NCBI RefSeq assembly: GCF_000250635.1
Contig: NC_016940.1
Span: forward strand, 682,001 to 746,000
Direction: 5' to 3'
Length of the DNA stretch: 64,000 nt
Origin: Saprospira grandis str. Lewin
GTDB lineage: Bacteria; Bacteroidota; Bacteroidia; Chitinophagales; Saprospiraceae
The position numbers were made by a program, and so were the translations under genes. The notes beneath the pieces are model-generated. The model worked only from the letters and a program-made list of their open reading frames with translations. It made no database searches and was not told the origin of the DNA. This document shows positions 8,543 through 16,760 of this stretch, one piece after another; positions within the stretch are counted from its first letter, which is position 1, and every line of letters begins with the position of its first letter.

Positions 8543-9073
8543 ATGGCCTTATTAGATACAAATGCCTATAAAAAGCGGCTTCTTTTTTTGGGTTTAGGCA
8601 GCCTTTTTCTTCTTTTTTTATCTTGGCAGCTGAGTTTTTCAAAAAGTTATGCGGCTTACCAAAATAATCGAAAGCTAGGGCAGCAAATTGCCCAAGAAGC
8701 ACAATTGGAACAAGAAATTGCTCATTATCGGCAAGCTTTAGCGCAATCTGAGGCCTTAACATCCGAGCGTCCGTTTACTGCCGCAACATTATTTGAGGTA
8801 GTAAGTAGTTGGTCAGCTGCGCATCAGTTGCAGGTACGGCAGTTGGCTCAAGCCCAAACCTATAGAGAAGGGAAATATGAATTACAGTTACATCAGATTT
8901 CGCTTCAGGGCAATTATAAGGCCTTACTTTCCTTTATTTATTTGTTAGAACAGGAGTTAAAACTGGGGCAGGTGGTTCATAGTTTCTTTGCATTAGAGCG
9001 CAATAGAGACAATCGAGAGACAGAACTTATTTTATCCTTAGAGCTCCAAAATATTCAGACATTAGATGAATAA
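8543..9073 (+). CDS. GspM/PilO-like assembly protein
   Basis: A 176-aa bitopic protein. A basic N-terminus is followed by a membrane segment at about residues 13-32 (LLFLGLGSLFLLFLSW), a coiled coil (about 40-75) and a small C-terminal alpha/beta domain (about 80-170) that fits the ferredoxin-like fold of PilO/GspM. These proteins bind GspL/PilN in the periplasm. It is divergent from the gspG operon and overlaps the next gene by 8 bp (ATGAATAA). The call rests on architecture and context; there is no diagnostic motif. Confidence 0.55.
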   Translation: MALLDTNAYKKRLLFLGLGSLFLLFLSWQLSFSKSYAAYQNNRKLGQQIAQEAQLEQEIAHYRQALAQSEALTSERPFTAATLFEVVSSWSAAHQLQVRQLAQAQTYREGKYELQLHQISLQGNYKALLSFIYLLEQELKLGQVVHSFFALERNRDNRETELILSLELQNIQTLDE

Positions 9074-10016
9074 GCCACTTTTATCTACAGCCCTTTTTCT
9101 TTTAGCGCTACTCCCTTTTAGTTGTGGGGTTTTATTGGAAGAGGATCTTTCCAAGCTAAAAATAGAACTTTTGGCGCCTAATGATGGCTACAGCAGTAAT
9201 CAAGAGTTGCAAGAGCTGGTTTGGGCTGCCGATGAAGTTATTGATTCCTTTCGCTTAGAAGTTGTTCAAGATAGTTTTTCGGCAATTTCTGCTTATATCT
9301 TAGACAGTACAATTCTTGGGAATAGTCATCGGCTGACGCTTTCTCCGGGCCATTATCAATGGCGAGTAAGGGGGATCAATGGAAGTTCTAGTACAGATTA
9401 TGAAACCTTCAATCTTACTATTGAGCCCGATAGCAGCTTAAGTCATCAGTCCTTGTACCTCATTCAGCCCGAAGATTTAGCTAGCTTTAATACTGATTCC
9501 ATTCTTTTTCTTTGGGAGGGGCTCAGCTTGGCTCAAAGTTATCGTTTGCAAGTGGCCAGTCATCCCAGTTTCAATTCTCAATTGATGCTTATTGACCAGC
9601 AAATCTCGCAAGACTACTATCTGCTTCAGCAACAATTGGGAACAGGAACTTTTTATTGGCGACTAAGAGCTATCCGACAACATCTAGATAGTACTGCATG
9701 GAGCGCTACCCTATCCTTTTCACTGAATATTGCGCCAGAGCTTACACAGCCTGCTTCAGCTAGTCAAATCAATAGTTTACCCGCCAATTTTAGTTGGCGA
9801 AGCGCTAGTCAGCACCAAAGAGATAGCATTTATTTTTATTATGAAAATGAAAGTAGCCCATTTTTAATTAGAGCTAGTCAAACTGCTAATTTTAACCTGC
9901 TAGCCAATGACACGATTGGTAAAGGAGCCGGCAACTATTATTGGAAAGTTCGTGCAGTGGGAGTCAATGGACAATTAAGCAGTTACAGTCCGCTTTGGCA
10001 AGTGATGATCAACTAG
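9066..10016 (+). CDS. Lipoprotein with Fn3-like repeats, secretion cluster
   Basis: A 316-aa predicted lipoprotein: the signal peptide ends in a lipobox-like LPFSC with Cys at residue 20. The rest is three related beta-sandwich-like units, each ending in a W-x-(V/L)-RA type strand (GHYQWRVRGING, GTFYWRLRAIRQ, GNYYWKVRAVGV), which resemble fibronectin type III folds. It is sandwiched, with an 8-bp overlap and a 5-bp gap, between the M-like and C-like genes, so it is probably part of the secretion apparatus. Secretin pilotin or outer-membrane alignment factor are possible roles; this is inference. I do not recognise the exact family. Confidence 0.6.
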   Translation: MNKPLLSTALFLLALLPFSCGVLLEEDLSKLKIELLAPNDGYSSNQELQELVWAADEVIDSFRLEVVQDSFSAISAYILDSTILGNSHRLTLSPGHYQWRVRGINGSSSTDYETFNLTIEPDSSLSHQSLYLIQPEDLASFNTDSILFLWEGLSLAQSYRLQVASHPSFNSQLMLIDQQISQDYYLLQQQLGTGTFYWRLRAIRQHLDSTAWSATLSFSLNIAPELTQPASASQINSLPANFSWRSASQHQRDSIYFYYENESSPFLIRASQTANFNLLANDTIGKGAGNYYWKVRAVGVNGQLSSYSPLWQVMIN

Positions 10017-10021
10017 AAAAG

Positions 10022-10546
10022 ATGTCAATTTTAGAACAAAGTTATAGCAAATATATCCTAGGAGCACTTTTGCTTCTTGTTTGGGGCCTTGTATTTTACC
10101 GAATATACCAGGCCTTTGCCCCTGAAGAAGAGCTCTCTATGCCCTCCATACAGTTTGCCCATTGGAATAAAGAACAGGCGGTCAATAAAGAGGGATATCA
10201 ACTTGCTTTAGACTATGAAGATCCCTTTTTGAAGGAACAAGCTTATCATTTTTCTTCTCCTAGGCCAAGACAGCAAATGGATCAAAAACCTAGTTTTGCC
10301 CAAAAGGAGCCCAAAAGGAGCAAAAAAACCGAAAAGAAAGTCATTCTCCCCAAAATGCCTCAGGTCCGCTATCAGGGCTACGCCATAAGTCAATCTGACA
10401 GCATTGCAATTATTAAAATTGATAATCAGTTTTTCCCCAACCTAAAAGTAGGCGAAGTAGTCCAGGGAATTCGCTTAATGGCCATTTTCCCCGATTCTAT
10501 TTGGTTAGATTGGCGAGCCGAACGCCATACTATTTTGAAGAAGTAG
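10022..10546 (+). CDS. GspC/PilP-like protein
   Basis: A 174-aa protein starting at the ATG at 10022, 5 bp after the lipoprotein stop; an in-frame upstream extension from 9941 overlaps that gene and is unlikely. An N-terminal membrane helix (about residues 12-30, YILGALLLLVWGLVFY) is followed by a Lys/Pro-rich linker (about 80-115) and a C-terminal beta domain with YQGYAISQSDSIAIIKIDNQ and KVGEVVQGIRLMAI. This matches the homology-region layout of GspC/PilP, which connects the inner-membrane platform to the secretin. Its 3' end overlaps the convergent gene by 17 bp. Confidence 0.6.
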   Translation: MSILEQSYSKYILGALLLLVWGLVFYRIYQAFAPEEELSMPSIQFAHWNKEQAVNKEGYQLALDYEDPFLKEQAYHFSSPRPRQQMDQKPSFAQKEPKRSKKTEKKVILPKMPQVRYQGYAISQSDSIAIIKIDNQFFPNLKVGEVVQGIRLMAIFPDSIWLDWRAERHTILKK

Positions 10547-11144
10547 TTGCCGATTTTTTCTTTTGCTTCGCCTTCTTTTTTTCTTTTTGCGCTGGCTTCT
10601 TTTTTCGTTCTTTTTTGGGTTTAGCTGCTTTTTTCTCTCCTTTTTTGTAGCGTTCTACTCGAATACAACGGCCAGTTTCAGGATCAAAAAAATAGTATTT
10701 CCCATGCAGTTTTCCTTTGCGATACTGTCCTTTTTCAATCAATTGCCCAGCAGCATTATAGCGGCGTAAAACTCCTTTTTTTTGTCCTTTTTTCCAATTT
10801 AGCTCTTCTTTTAAGCGCCCATTTTCCCACCATTTTTGCCAAAGGCCATGCTTTAACCCTTTATGAAAAAAGCCTTTTTCCAAAAGATTTTGATTCGGAT
10901 AAAAACGCTCATAAAGCCCTTCTAACAACAAGCCTGAATATGCTGCTTCTGTACCCAATAAGCGATCTTTATGATACCAGAAGTACATTTTTCCTTTTTG
11001 CACCTTCAGCTTTTCAGGGTTTTTTACAAAGATCTTGGCTCGAACAAGGGTATCGCCCTCTAACATACTCAAAGGACGTAATTCAGATTGAGCAAAGGCT
11101 TCAACTGAACCTATAATAAATAATAGTAGGAATATATTTTTCAT
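10530..11144 (-). CDS. MORN-like (YwqK family) secreted protein
   Basis: A 204-aa protein starting at the ATG at 11144, with a signal peptide (KNIFLLLFIIGSVEAFAQ). The central part carries consecutive MORN-2/YwqK-type units (GLYERFYPNQNLLEKGFF, GLKHGLWQKWWENGRLKEE, KGKLHGKYYFFDPETG). Proteins of this type are annotated as YwqK antitoxin-like, but the secreted Bacteroidota versions have no established function. The last 35 residues are almost only Lys, Ala, Gln and Ser, a strongly basic tail. It converges on the secretion operon with a 17-bp overlap. Family call is good; role is unknown. Confidence 0.7.
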   Translation of the reverse strand: MKNIFLLLFIIGSVEAFAQSELRPLSMLEGDTLVRAKIFVKNPEKLKVQKGKMYFWYHKDRLLGTEAAYSGLLLEGLYERFYPNQNLLEKGFFHKGLKHGLWQKWWENGRLKEELNWKKGQKKGVLRRYNAAGQLIEKGQYRKGKLHGKYYFFDPETGRCIRVERYKKGEKKAAKPKKERKKKPAQKEKKKAKQKKKSATTSSK

Positions 11145-11211
11145 ATTCTTTTGGCCCAAAGCTAGCCATTTATTGGCTGATGTCAAATAAAAGTAATTTT
11201 TAGAGTACCTA

Positions 11212-11345
11212 TTTTTTTGGGCCCGGCCGCCTAAGGCGGCCGGGCCCTTGCAGGGCTCGCAGGACTGCTCGGCCCTGCGCCAGCAAGCTGGCTGGGTCTG
11301 CCGCTACGCGGCACCCTTTCAGGCCCCTAGGCCTGCGGCGGCTTC
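11212..11345 (+). repeat. Dispersed intergenic element R5a
   Basis: Copy with strong hairpins: CCGGCCGCC/GGCGGCCGG, GCCAGC-aa-GCTGGC (11279-11292) and GCCGC-tac-GCGGC (11300-11312). Together with R5b it fills most of the 637-bp gap 11145-11781. Confidence 0.88.
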
Positions 11346-11362
11346 GCCGCCTGCTCGCTGTG

Positions 11363-11504
11363 GCTGCAGGTTAAAACCAGCAGCCAATTTAGGTACAGCA
11401 GAGCCAACTCCTAAGCAACAATTGGCCTGCAGCTTAAAAGCCGCAGGACCTGAAAACCAAATATATCCTTCCCACAAACAAAGCAGGGGCTTTTAAGCCG
11501 CTGC
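11363..11504. repeat. Three TTnnAA-loop hairpins, module 2-like
   Basis: Three hairpins: 11363-11384 (GGTT-aa-AACC core), 11426-11447 (CCTGCaGCTT/AAGCcGCAGG) and 11483-11504 (GGGCTT-tt-AAGCC core). They lie between R5a and R5b and share the TT-nn-AA closing of module 2. No coding sequence is evident here. Confidence 0.6.
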
Positions 11505-11569
11505 GGCAAGAAAGAACAAGGCCCAGCAAGAATGGCTGCGGCCTTTAGGCTGCAGGTAGCGGCAAAGCC

Positions 11570-11732
11570 GCCATGGCCGAAGGCCAAACGGCCCAGCGCT
11601 GCGGAGGGGTGGCCGAAGGCCAGACCGAAGCCGCCAAAGGCGGCTGAAGGGCCGAACAGACCTGTGAGCCCCGCAGCATAGCGGCGGCCGAACTAGGCGA
11701 AGCCTAGCCGGCCGCGGGCCCCCAAAAAAAAA
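11570..11732 (-). repeat. Dispersed intergenic element R5b
   Basis: Inverted partner of R5a. Hairpin 3 GGCC-gaa-GGCC, hairpin 2 GCCGCC/GGCGGC, and a long hairpin 1 with AGGCgaaGCCT inside. It ends in GGGCCCCC and nine As, 50 bp from the MDR stop. Confidence 0.85.
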
Positions 11733-11781
11733 GAAGCTACCTTTCGATAACTTCTTCTATTTTGTACTTAAAGTGATTCCC

Positions 11782-12795
11782 TTAATCCCTCATTTTTAGG
11801 ACCAATTTGCCAAACTGCTGGCCTTTGTCCATACAATCAAAGGCTTTTTGCGCTTGGTCCAAAGGCCAAACCTGCTCGACTAAAGGTTTGATTTTGTGCT
11901 CTTCTACCCAAGCGATCATCTGGGCAAAATCCTCATCGCTGCCCATGGTACTGCCCATAATATCGAGCTGTTTCCAAAACATCTTTTGGGGATTGATTTG
12001 GAATTTGCCCCGGGTTCCCCCATAAAAAACGATCCGTGCAGCAGGACGGGCCAAATCGACAAAATGGCCAAAGTCGGGACCGCCAGCACTATCAATAATC
12101 AAATCAAAACCAGCGGGATCTTGGGCCAATAGGGCCTTATGCCATTGGTCCTGCTTATAAGAAATGCCGTTTAGGGCGCCCATTTCCTTGGCCTTTTCGA
12201 TCTTCTCGGCCTGTCCAGAGCTCACCCAAATATCAATGCCCAGAGGTTGGGCAAATTGCAGGGCCGTTAGGGCCACGCCCCCGCCAATACCCGAAATAAA
12301 TAGGCGTTCGCCCACCTGCAGACGGCCTCGGCTAAAGAGCGCCCGATAGGCCGTGAGTCCGGCCAAAGGCAGGGCCGCCGCCTCCTCGGCAGAAAGATGA
12401 GCGGGCCGCAAAAACAGGCGATCTTGGGGGACCAACAGATATTCGGCAAAGCTGCCATGCTGCGGCATGCCCAAAATGCTATAGTTTTTGGCTTGTACGG
12501 CTTGCTTTTCGCCCCAATTTTGGTTGGGATTGACGATAACCTTCTGGCCCAGCCATTTTTTATCGGCCTGCGGACCCAATTCCACCACCTCGCCACTAGC
12601 ATCCGAGCCCAAGATGATCCCTTCTCGAACGCCAGGATAGAGGCCTTGGGTAATATATAAATCGCGGTGATTGAGCGCAGCCGCCTCCACCTTAATCAAT
12701 ACCTGATCGGCTTGGGGGCTAGGCTTTTCAATTTGGCGATAAACAGCGGGAGATTTTTTTTGGTCCAAGACCATTGCATACATCTTGCTCATCAT
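11782..12795 (-). CDS. Zinc-type alcohol dehydrogenase-like MDR oxidoreductase (YogA-like)
   Basis: Medium-chain dehydrogenase/reductase of 337 aa. An N-terminal GroES-like domain (GSDASGEVVELG, HGSFAEYLLVP) is followed by a Rossmann domain with GIGGGVALTALQFA near residue 170. The NPNQNWGE segment and the lack of the four-Cys structural zinc loop point to the YogA/quinone-oxidoreductase branch rather than classical zinc alcohol dehydrogenases. Probable activity is NAD(P)H-dependent reduction of a quinone, enone or carbonyl substrate; the substrate cannot be read from the sequence. It stands alone between a large repeat pair and the NlpC/P60 gene. Confidence 0.85.
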   Translation of the reverse strand: MMSKMYAMVLDQKKSPAVYRQIEKPSPQADQVLIKVEAAALNHRDLYITQGLYPGVREGIILGSDASGEVVELGPQADKKWLGQKVIVNPNQNWGEKQAVQAKNYSILGMPQHGSFAEYLLVPQDRLFLRPAHLSAEEAAALPLAGLTAYRALFSRGRLQVGERLFISGIGGGVALTALQFAQPLGIDIWVSSGQAEKIEKAKEMGALNGISYKQDQWHKALLAQDPAGFDLIIDSAGGPDFGHFVDLARPAARIVFYGGTRGKFQINPQKMFWKQLDIMGSTMGSDEDFAQMIAWVEEHKIKPLVEQVWPLDQAQKAFDCMDKGQQFGKLVLKMRD

Positions 12796-12911
12796 TCTAT
12801 AGATTTAGGGCCTTTTGTGCAGCAGGGCAAAAACTACCGTACATCTAGCCATGAACTAATCATTTAGGCTCTCTAAGCTATAAAAACATTTGCGTTGGGC
12901 CAAGTTTGGAC

Positions 12912-12948
12912 AAAAAAAAGCCGCTCTCTAAGCGAGAGCGGCTTTTTG
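12912..12948 (-). terminator. Intrinsic terminator of the NlpC/P60 gene
   Basis: Perfect 9-bp stem GCCGCTCTC/GAGAGCGGC (12920-12942) followed on the minus strand by eight Ts. Short T-run on the other side makes it partly bidirectional. Confidence 0.85.
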
Positions 12949-12950
12949 CT

Positions 12951-13799
12951 TTATTTTTCGGCCAGCGGAGCAGCTTGATTTTCTGCCCCGATGGGATCAA
13001 TTACATTTCTAGCGAAGAGAATTTTCTTTTTCCAATAAGAAGACTTGCTTACATTTTCGATCATGATACCGTGGCGGGGGCCATTGGCATGAATCACGGT
13101 AATTCCTTCGGCGGTATTGCTTAGAATAAGACCAACATGAGTGACCATTCCGCCCTTGCCATAACGGCTAAAAAAGAGGAGGTCGCCTACCTTTGCGTCC
13201 TTAAGATCTACATGTTTTCCTTGTTTAGCTTGATAGCGAGAGCCGGGAGAGATTTCGATTCCGAAAAGGCGCATGACATAAGAAGTATAGCCAGAGCAAT
13301 CGAAAGCATTGGGGCCTTTGGCAGCATAAACATAGGGGCGGCCCAGATATTTTTTGGCGGCGGCTGTAATTTCGGAGCGAATCAAAATTCGCTTTTCTAG
13401 GGTCAGCTCCCCTTGAAATTTTACGGGAACGGGTGGGTAGACGGCTTGGCGCATCTTGGCCAACTTCGCTTTGCGCTTAGCCTTCGCTTTTGCTTGGCGT
13501 TTGCGTTGGATCAGGGACTTCATGCCTGTGATGTCGGCCTGTTCGATTTGGGCTTTTTCTAGTTCTAGGGCTTGGATGACCTTAACTTTCTCGGCAAAGG
13601 TAGCCATGGTAGCGGCCAATTGTTCGGCCTGGGCCTTTTCCTCTGCCAATTGCTCTTGTTGCATGCGAATATATTGGTCGCCGACGATCAGTAGCGTCAT
13701 GTAGAGCAAAAAAATCTGAAAGATCTCTACCTTAGATATGGAATTCATATATTTTATTCTTCTGTTCGCTCTCTCTTTTGGCTTAAACTTTAAAGCCAT
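12951..13799 (-). CDS. Membrane-anchored NlpC/P60 cell-wall hydrolase
   Basis: A 282-aa protein (265 aa if the ATG at 13748 is used). An N-terminal membrane anchor (about residues 28-42, IFQIFLLYMTLLIVG) is followed by a coiled coil rich in Ala, Glu, Gln and Lys (about 45-125) and a C-terminal NlpC/P60 papain-like domain. The catalytic Cys is in NAFDCSGYTSYV near residue 167, His in VTHVGLIL near 220 and a third polar residue in HANGPRHG. Such enzymes cut D-Glu-meso-diaminopimelate or related peptide bonds in peptidoglycan. The coiled coil resembles that of division or elongation hydrolases. A strong terminator follows directly. Confidence 0.88.
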   Translation of the reverse strand: MALKFKPKERANRRIKYMNSISKVEIFQIFLLYMTLLIVGDQYIRMQQEQLAEEKAQAEQLAATMATFAEKVKVIQALELEKAQIEQADITGMKSLIQRKRQAKAKAKRKAKLAKMRQAVYPPVPVKFQGELTLEKRILIRSEITAAAKKYLGRPYVYAAKGPNAFDCSGYTSYVMRLFGIEISPGSRYQAKQGKHVDLKDAKVGDLLFFSRYGKGGMVTHVGLILSNTAEGITVIHANGPRHGIMIENVSKSSYWKKKILFARNVIDPIGAENQAAPLAEK

Positions 13800-13913
13800 T
13801 TGTTTAAGGAGGCTTGAACGCGATCAAAAATCTTTTTTCATATAAAGCGGCTGCAAATGTATTTATTTTGGCCCAAAAACCAAAAGAATCTCCTTTATTG
13901 AAGGCTTAAGCTT

Positions 13914-14774
13914 ATGAAATTTAACAGTTTAGGAACTTTCTGCCTTATTTTATCTTTAGTTTTGCTCGTTAATTGGGCCAAGGCACAAAACAAAACGGAG
14001 CGTCCGATTACCTACTCTAAAGTTTGTTTTTACACCATAGAAAAGCAAGGATTTGAGCGTTTTATGGAGGTGGTCGAGGCCGTCCAAAAAGGCAAAGAGC
14101 GCAAAGTGCAGGCGCAGATTCGCAAAATGCTGCGTGATTTGCGCAAATTTGACAGTAAAAAGACCGATCGTAGTTTTGAGCTTTGGTATCAGGCCAACTA
14201 CAGTGATTTTGAGCAGCAGTTGGCCGTTGTGCGGCAATCTACCATTAAGTCATTAGAGATTTACAGGGCCAGATGGCGGCGCAATCAGTGTCATTATTTT
14301 GATCATACGGCCTTTTTGATGCAAGTATTGGCCTTTGAGAGCGAGCGTTTTTATCCGGACTATTGGTTTATGGGGCAAGAGCGTTACTTTTCAGAGACCT
14401 TAGTCCGTAGAGTTCGAGCGGCGGCAGCAAAAGACCTCCCGCCTATTTTTGAGCATTCGGATTTGCATAAAGAATTTGCGCCTATGTCTGCCCTACAAGC
14501 CTGGGAGCTGGACCAGATGAAGCGCTACTTGCAGATTGGTCCATATGGAGAGGATCCTGGGGGCATTGGTCAAAAGCCGCTTATACCCTACTCCTACGGC
14601 ATTATTCTGCGGCCAGAGGCTAGTTATATATTAGAGCAAGTTGTTTTTGATGATCGCAGTTTGGACCTGGACCTCAATCGGCAGCTGCGGGCTTTGCAGC
14701 GTTTCTTAAAAAGCTGCCGAGCTGGAGAAATCTACCTTTTGCTTCGCTTTGAGGAGCGGCCTTTTCGGCCTTAG
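13914..14774 (+). CDS. Secreted protein of unknown function
   Basis: A 286-aa protein with a signal peptide of about 24 residues ending WAKAQ. The mature part is mainly helical and Arg-, Tyr- and Phe-rich, with two Cys residues (YSKVCFYTIEK and RRNQCHYFDH) and no recognised domain. It is the first gene of a plus-strand run leading through two other uncharacterised genes to fur. I do not recognise the family. Confidence 0.6.
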   Translation: MKFNSLGTFCLILSLVLLVNWAKAQNKTERPITYSKVCFYTIEKQGFERFMEVVEAVQKGKERKVQAQIRKMLRDLRKFDSKKTDRSFELWYQANYSDFEQQLAVVRQSTIKSLEIYRARWRRNQCHYFDHTAFLMQVLAFESERFYPDYWFMGQERYFSETLVRRVRAAAAKDLPPIFEHSDLHKEFAPMSALQAWELDQMKRYLQIGPYGEDPGGIGQKPLIPYSYGIILRPEASYILEQVVFDDRSLDLDLNRQLRALQRFLKSCRAGEIYLLLRFEERPFRP

Positions 14775-14827
14775 GGGATAATTTTCTTGGCGGTTGGCAC
14801 AAAAAAGCCGATTTTTGGCCCATTGCG

Positions 14828-14868
14828 TCTAGCAGGGCTCGGCCAAAAGCCGGGCAGCCCCAAAAAAG
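14828..14868 (-). repeat. Dispersed element R6, truncated
   Basis: Fragment keeping CAGGGCTCGGCC and CGGGCAGCCCCAAAAAAG but lacking hairpins 2 and 3. Its A-run ends 8 bp before the ATG at 14877. Confidence 0.6.
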
Positions 14869-14876
14869 AAAACAAA

Positions 14877-15203
14877 ATGAAAACAGAATGTCCAAGCTGT
14901 CACAAAAGCTTTGAGTGCCAGCCAGAAAACATCAGCAATTGCCAGTGTGTGGACCTAGTTATTGGGCCTGCTTTGAGAGCCCATTTGGCCAAGAGCAAAA
15001 AGAGCTGTTATTGTGCCACCTGCTTGCGAGAACTGAATACAATTTGCGAGCAGGCCGCTAGAGAGCCCCTGCCTCAGAAGGCCCATGAATTTGTAGAAGG
15101 CAAGCACTTTTATAAAGAAAATGGCCTTTGGATATTTAGTAAATACTACCTCATTCAGCGGGGATATTGTTGTGGCAACGGCTGCAAACACTGCCCCTAC
15201 TAA
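14877..15203 (+). CDS. Small Cys-rich zinc-ribbon-like protein (DUF5522-like C-terminus)
   Basis: A 108-aa protein starting at the ATG at 14877. An N-terminal Cys-rich segment (TECPSCHKSFEC...CQC), a middle C-x-x-C (YCATCLRELN), then a C-terminal block with FYKENGLWIFSKYYLIQRGYCC and the closing HCPY. The C-terminal pattern is that of short DUF5522-type proteins, whose function is unknown; the N-terminal part looks like the cysteine-rich CWC type. It is probably a metal-binding cytoplasmic protein. The remnant of a dispersed repeat (14828-14868) ends 8 bp before the start codon and supplies the A-rich leader. Confidence 0.7.
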   Translation: MKTECPSCHKSFECQPENISNCQCVDLVIGPALRAHLAKSKKSCYCATCLRELNTICEQAAREPLPQKAHEFVEGKHFYKENGLWIFSKYYLIQRGYCCGNGCKHCPY

Positions 15204-15214
15204 ACGATAGAAAA

Positions 15215-15760
15215 ATGGCGTTTTGGAACAATGCTTTTGGTGCCGTAGACGAGGTGCTGCCCGAATTTAAGAGCCTGCCCGAGGGCATCGGCTACCTAAT
15301 GGGAAGAGTACGAAGCATGAGTGATAGTTTGGCCGACAGCCAGGTTTATGTAGATAAACGCTGGCTAGAAGTGCGGGATGATCTTGATTTTCAGGAATCG
15401 GTTTTGCATGTCTTTAAGGAAGGGGGCAATTATTTACGCATCTTGGATGGCGATATTGCCAGTGGCAGTTGGGAGGCCAGTTTGGGCGGCCTGATCATTA
15501 AGTTTGGGGGCAAGCATGAGCTCTATGAACTCGTCTTTTTGGACCTCGACTTTTTCATTTTGAAAAAGCATGGGCAACAAGGCCCCAAGGGCGGGCGTCC
15601 CTACTTTGTTTTGGCCCGAGAGGGGCGAGCAAAAGGACGAGAATGGCCCGAGCTTTTAGAGCTGCTTTTTCAAGACTACAAAAGCGAATCCTCTTATTTC
15701 CAATGGGTTTTTGTGCTTTTCGTCCTCATTTTGGGCATCCTACTCTACTCCATTTTGTAG
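15215..15760 (+). CDS. Tail-anchored protein of unknown function
   Basis: A 181-aa protein starting at the ATG at 15215, 11 bp after the previous stop. The soluble N-terminal part (about 155 residues) has no motif I recognise; the C-terminus ends in a single membrane helix (WVFVLFVLILGILLYSIL) at the very end, so it is predicted to be tail-anchored with the bulk in the cytoplasm. It is probably co-transcribed with the DUF5522-like gene. Confidence 0.6.
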   Translation: MAFWNNAFGAVDEVLPEFKSLPEGIGYLMGRVRSMSDSLADSQVYVDKRWLEVRDDLDFQESVLHVFKEGGNYLRILDGDIASGSWEASLGGLIIKFGGKHELYELVFLDLDFFILKKHGQQGPKGGRPYFVLAREGRAKGREWPELLELLFQDYKSESSYFQWVFVLFVLILGILLYSIL

Positions 15761-15842
15761 ATGTCACAAAAACTATTGTGGCTAAGCCCTGTTATCCATT
15801 TAAAATTCCCTATTTTAGGCCGTTAAATCAACCGCCAAAGTT

Positions 15843-16307
15843 ATGTCAGAAAACAAAACGCAAAACACCATAGACGAAGTAAGTAAAATCTTCTCTACCT
15901 ATTTAGTAAAGAATGGCCTACGCAAAACCCCCGAACGCTTTGCCATTTTGGAAGAAATCTATAAGCGCAACGATCATTTTGATGCAGAAGCGTTATATAT
16001 CCATATGAAAACCCAGAACTATCGGGTGAGCCGAGCTACCGTCTACAATACACTAGAGCTTTTGGTCGCCTGTGATTTGGTGCGCAAGCATCAATTTGGA
16101 AAAAATTTGGCTCAATACGAAAAAGCCTATGGCTTCAAGCAGCATGATCATGCCGTTTGTATTGAGACTGGAGAAGTCTTTGAATTTTGTGATCCCCGTA
16201 TTCAGCAAATCAAGGAGTTGGTAGCCGAAATGCTCGACTTCGAAATTACTCACCACTCGCTAACCTTCTATGGTTACAGCAAAGAAGGCCGCGAAAAAAA
16301 GAAATAG
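15843..16307 (+). CDS. fur: Fur-family transcriptional regulator
   Basis: Ferric-uptake-regulator family protein (154 aa). The N-terminal winged helix includes KTPERFAILEEIY, HFDAEALYIHM and the recognition region VSRATVYNTLELLVACDLV. The C-terminal dimerisation domain keeps QHDHAVC and EFCDPRIQQI. The structural-zinc CxxC usually found after HDH is degenerate: the segment reads CIETGEVFEF, with Thr where the second Cys is expected. It presumably represses iron or oxidative-stress genes when metal-bound. The STAS gene starts 6 bp downstream. Confidence 0.9.
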   Translation: MSENKTQNTIDEVSKIFSTYLVKNGLRKTPERFAILEEIYKRNDHFDAEALYIHMKTQNYRVSRATVYNTLELLVACDLVRKHQFGKNLAQYEKAYGFKQHDHAVCIETGEVFEFCDPRIQQIKELVAEMLDFEITHHSLTFYGYSKEGREKKK

Positions 16308-16313
16308 GGCCCA

Positions 16314-16664
16314 ATGACTTTTCAATTAGAACAACAAGATGAAATTTGCATCTTGGAACTGGATGACCTTTGGAATCCAGAAGAAAACCAGTCGATTATT
16401 CAGGAAGTAGAACGCCTAATTGCTCAGGGGCAACGCCTGTTTCTCATTGATTTAGGGCAGATGCAATTTATGAACTCTTCTGGACTCGCTTTTTTAATTA
16501 GCATCCTTACCCGTGCCCGCTCTGCCGGTGGAGAATTGGCCCTTTGCCGGATCTCACCAAAAATTGAGCAGCTCCTACTCATGACTCGTCTGCGCTCTAC
16601 CTTTGAGGTGGCTGACAGCCGAGAGGAAGCCCTGAACATTTTGCAAGCCTTAACAAAGAACTAA
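16314..16664 (+). CDS. STAS-domain anti-anti-sigma-like protein
   Basis: A 116-aa single STAS domain. The phosphorylatable Ser motif is present as MNSSGLAFLISIL near residue 60, preceded by LFLIDLGQMQF. Such proteins act as anti-anti-sigma factors in partner-switching with a serine kinase/anti-sigma factor; none is visible in this window. It is likely co-transcribed with fur (6-bp gap), which links a metal or stress signal to the switch only by inference. Confidence 0.82.
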   Translation: MTFQLEQQDEICILELDDLWNPEENQSIIQEVERLIAQGQRLFLIDLGQMQFMNSSGLAFLISILTRARSAGGELALCRISPKIEQLLLMTRLRSTFEVADSREEALNILQALTKN

Positions 16665-16699
16665 AACCTAATCTTTAGCCGCTTTTCAAAAGTTGTTTT

Positions 16700-16707
16700 T
16701 ATTTTTG
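16700..16707 (+). promoter_or_regulatory. Candidate -7 element of purA
   Basis: TATTTTTG matches the Bacteroidota -7 consensus TAnnTTTG and lies 53 bases before the purA ATG. No clear -33 TTG is seen at the expected distance. Confidence 0.4.
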
Positions 16708-16760
16708 TGCGCCAAAAGTAGATTCCATCTACATTTTTTGCTACACAAAATTTTGCAACT

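Noticed and set aside
9941-10021. Upstream extension of the GspC/PilP-like gene
   Set aside because: Overlaps the lipoprotein gene by 76 bp; the ATG at 10022 puts the membrane helix in the normal place.
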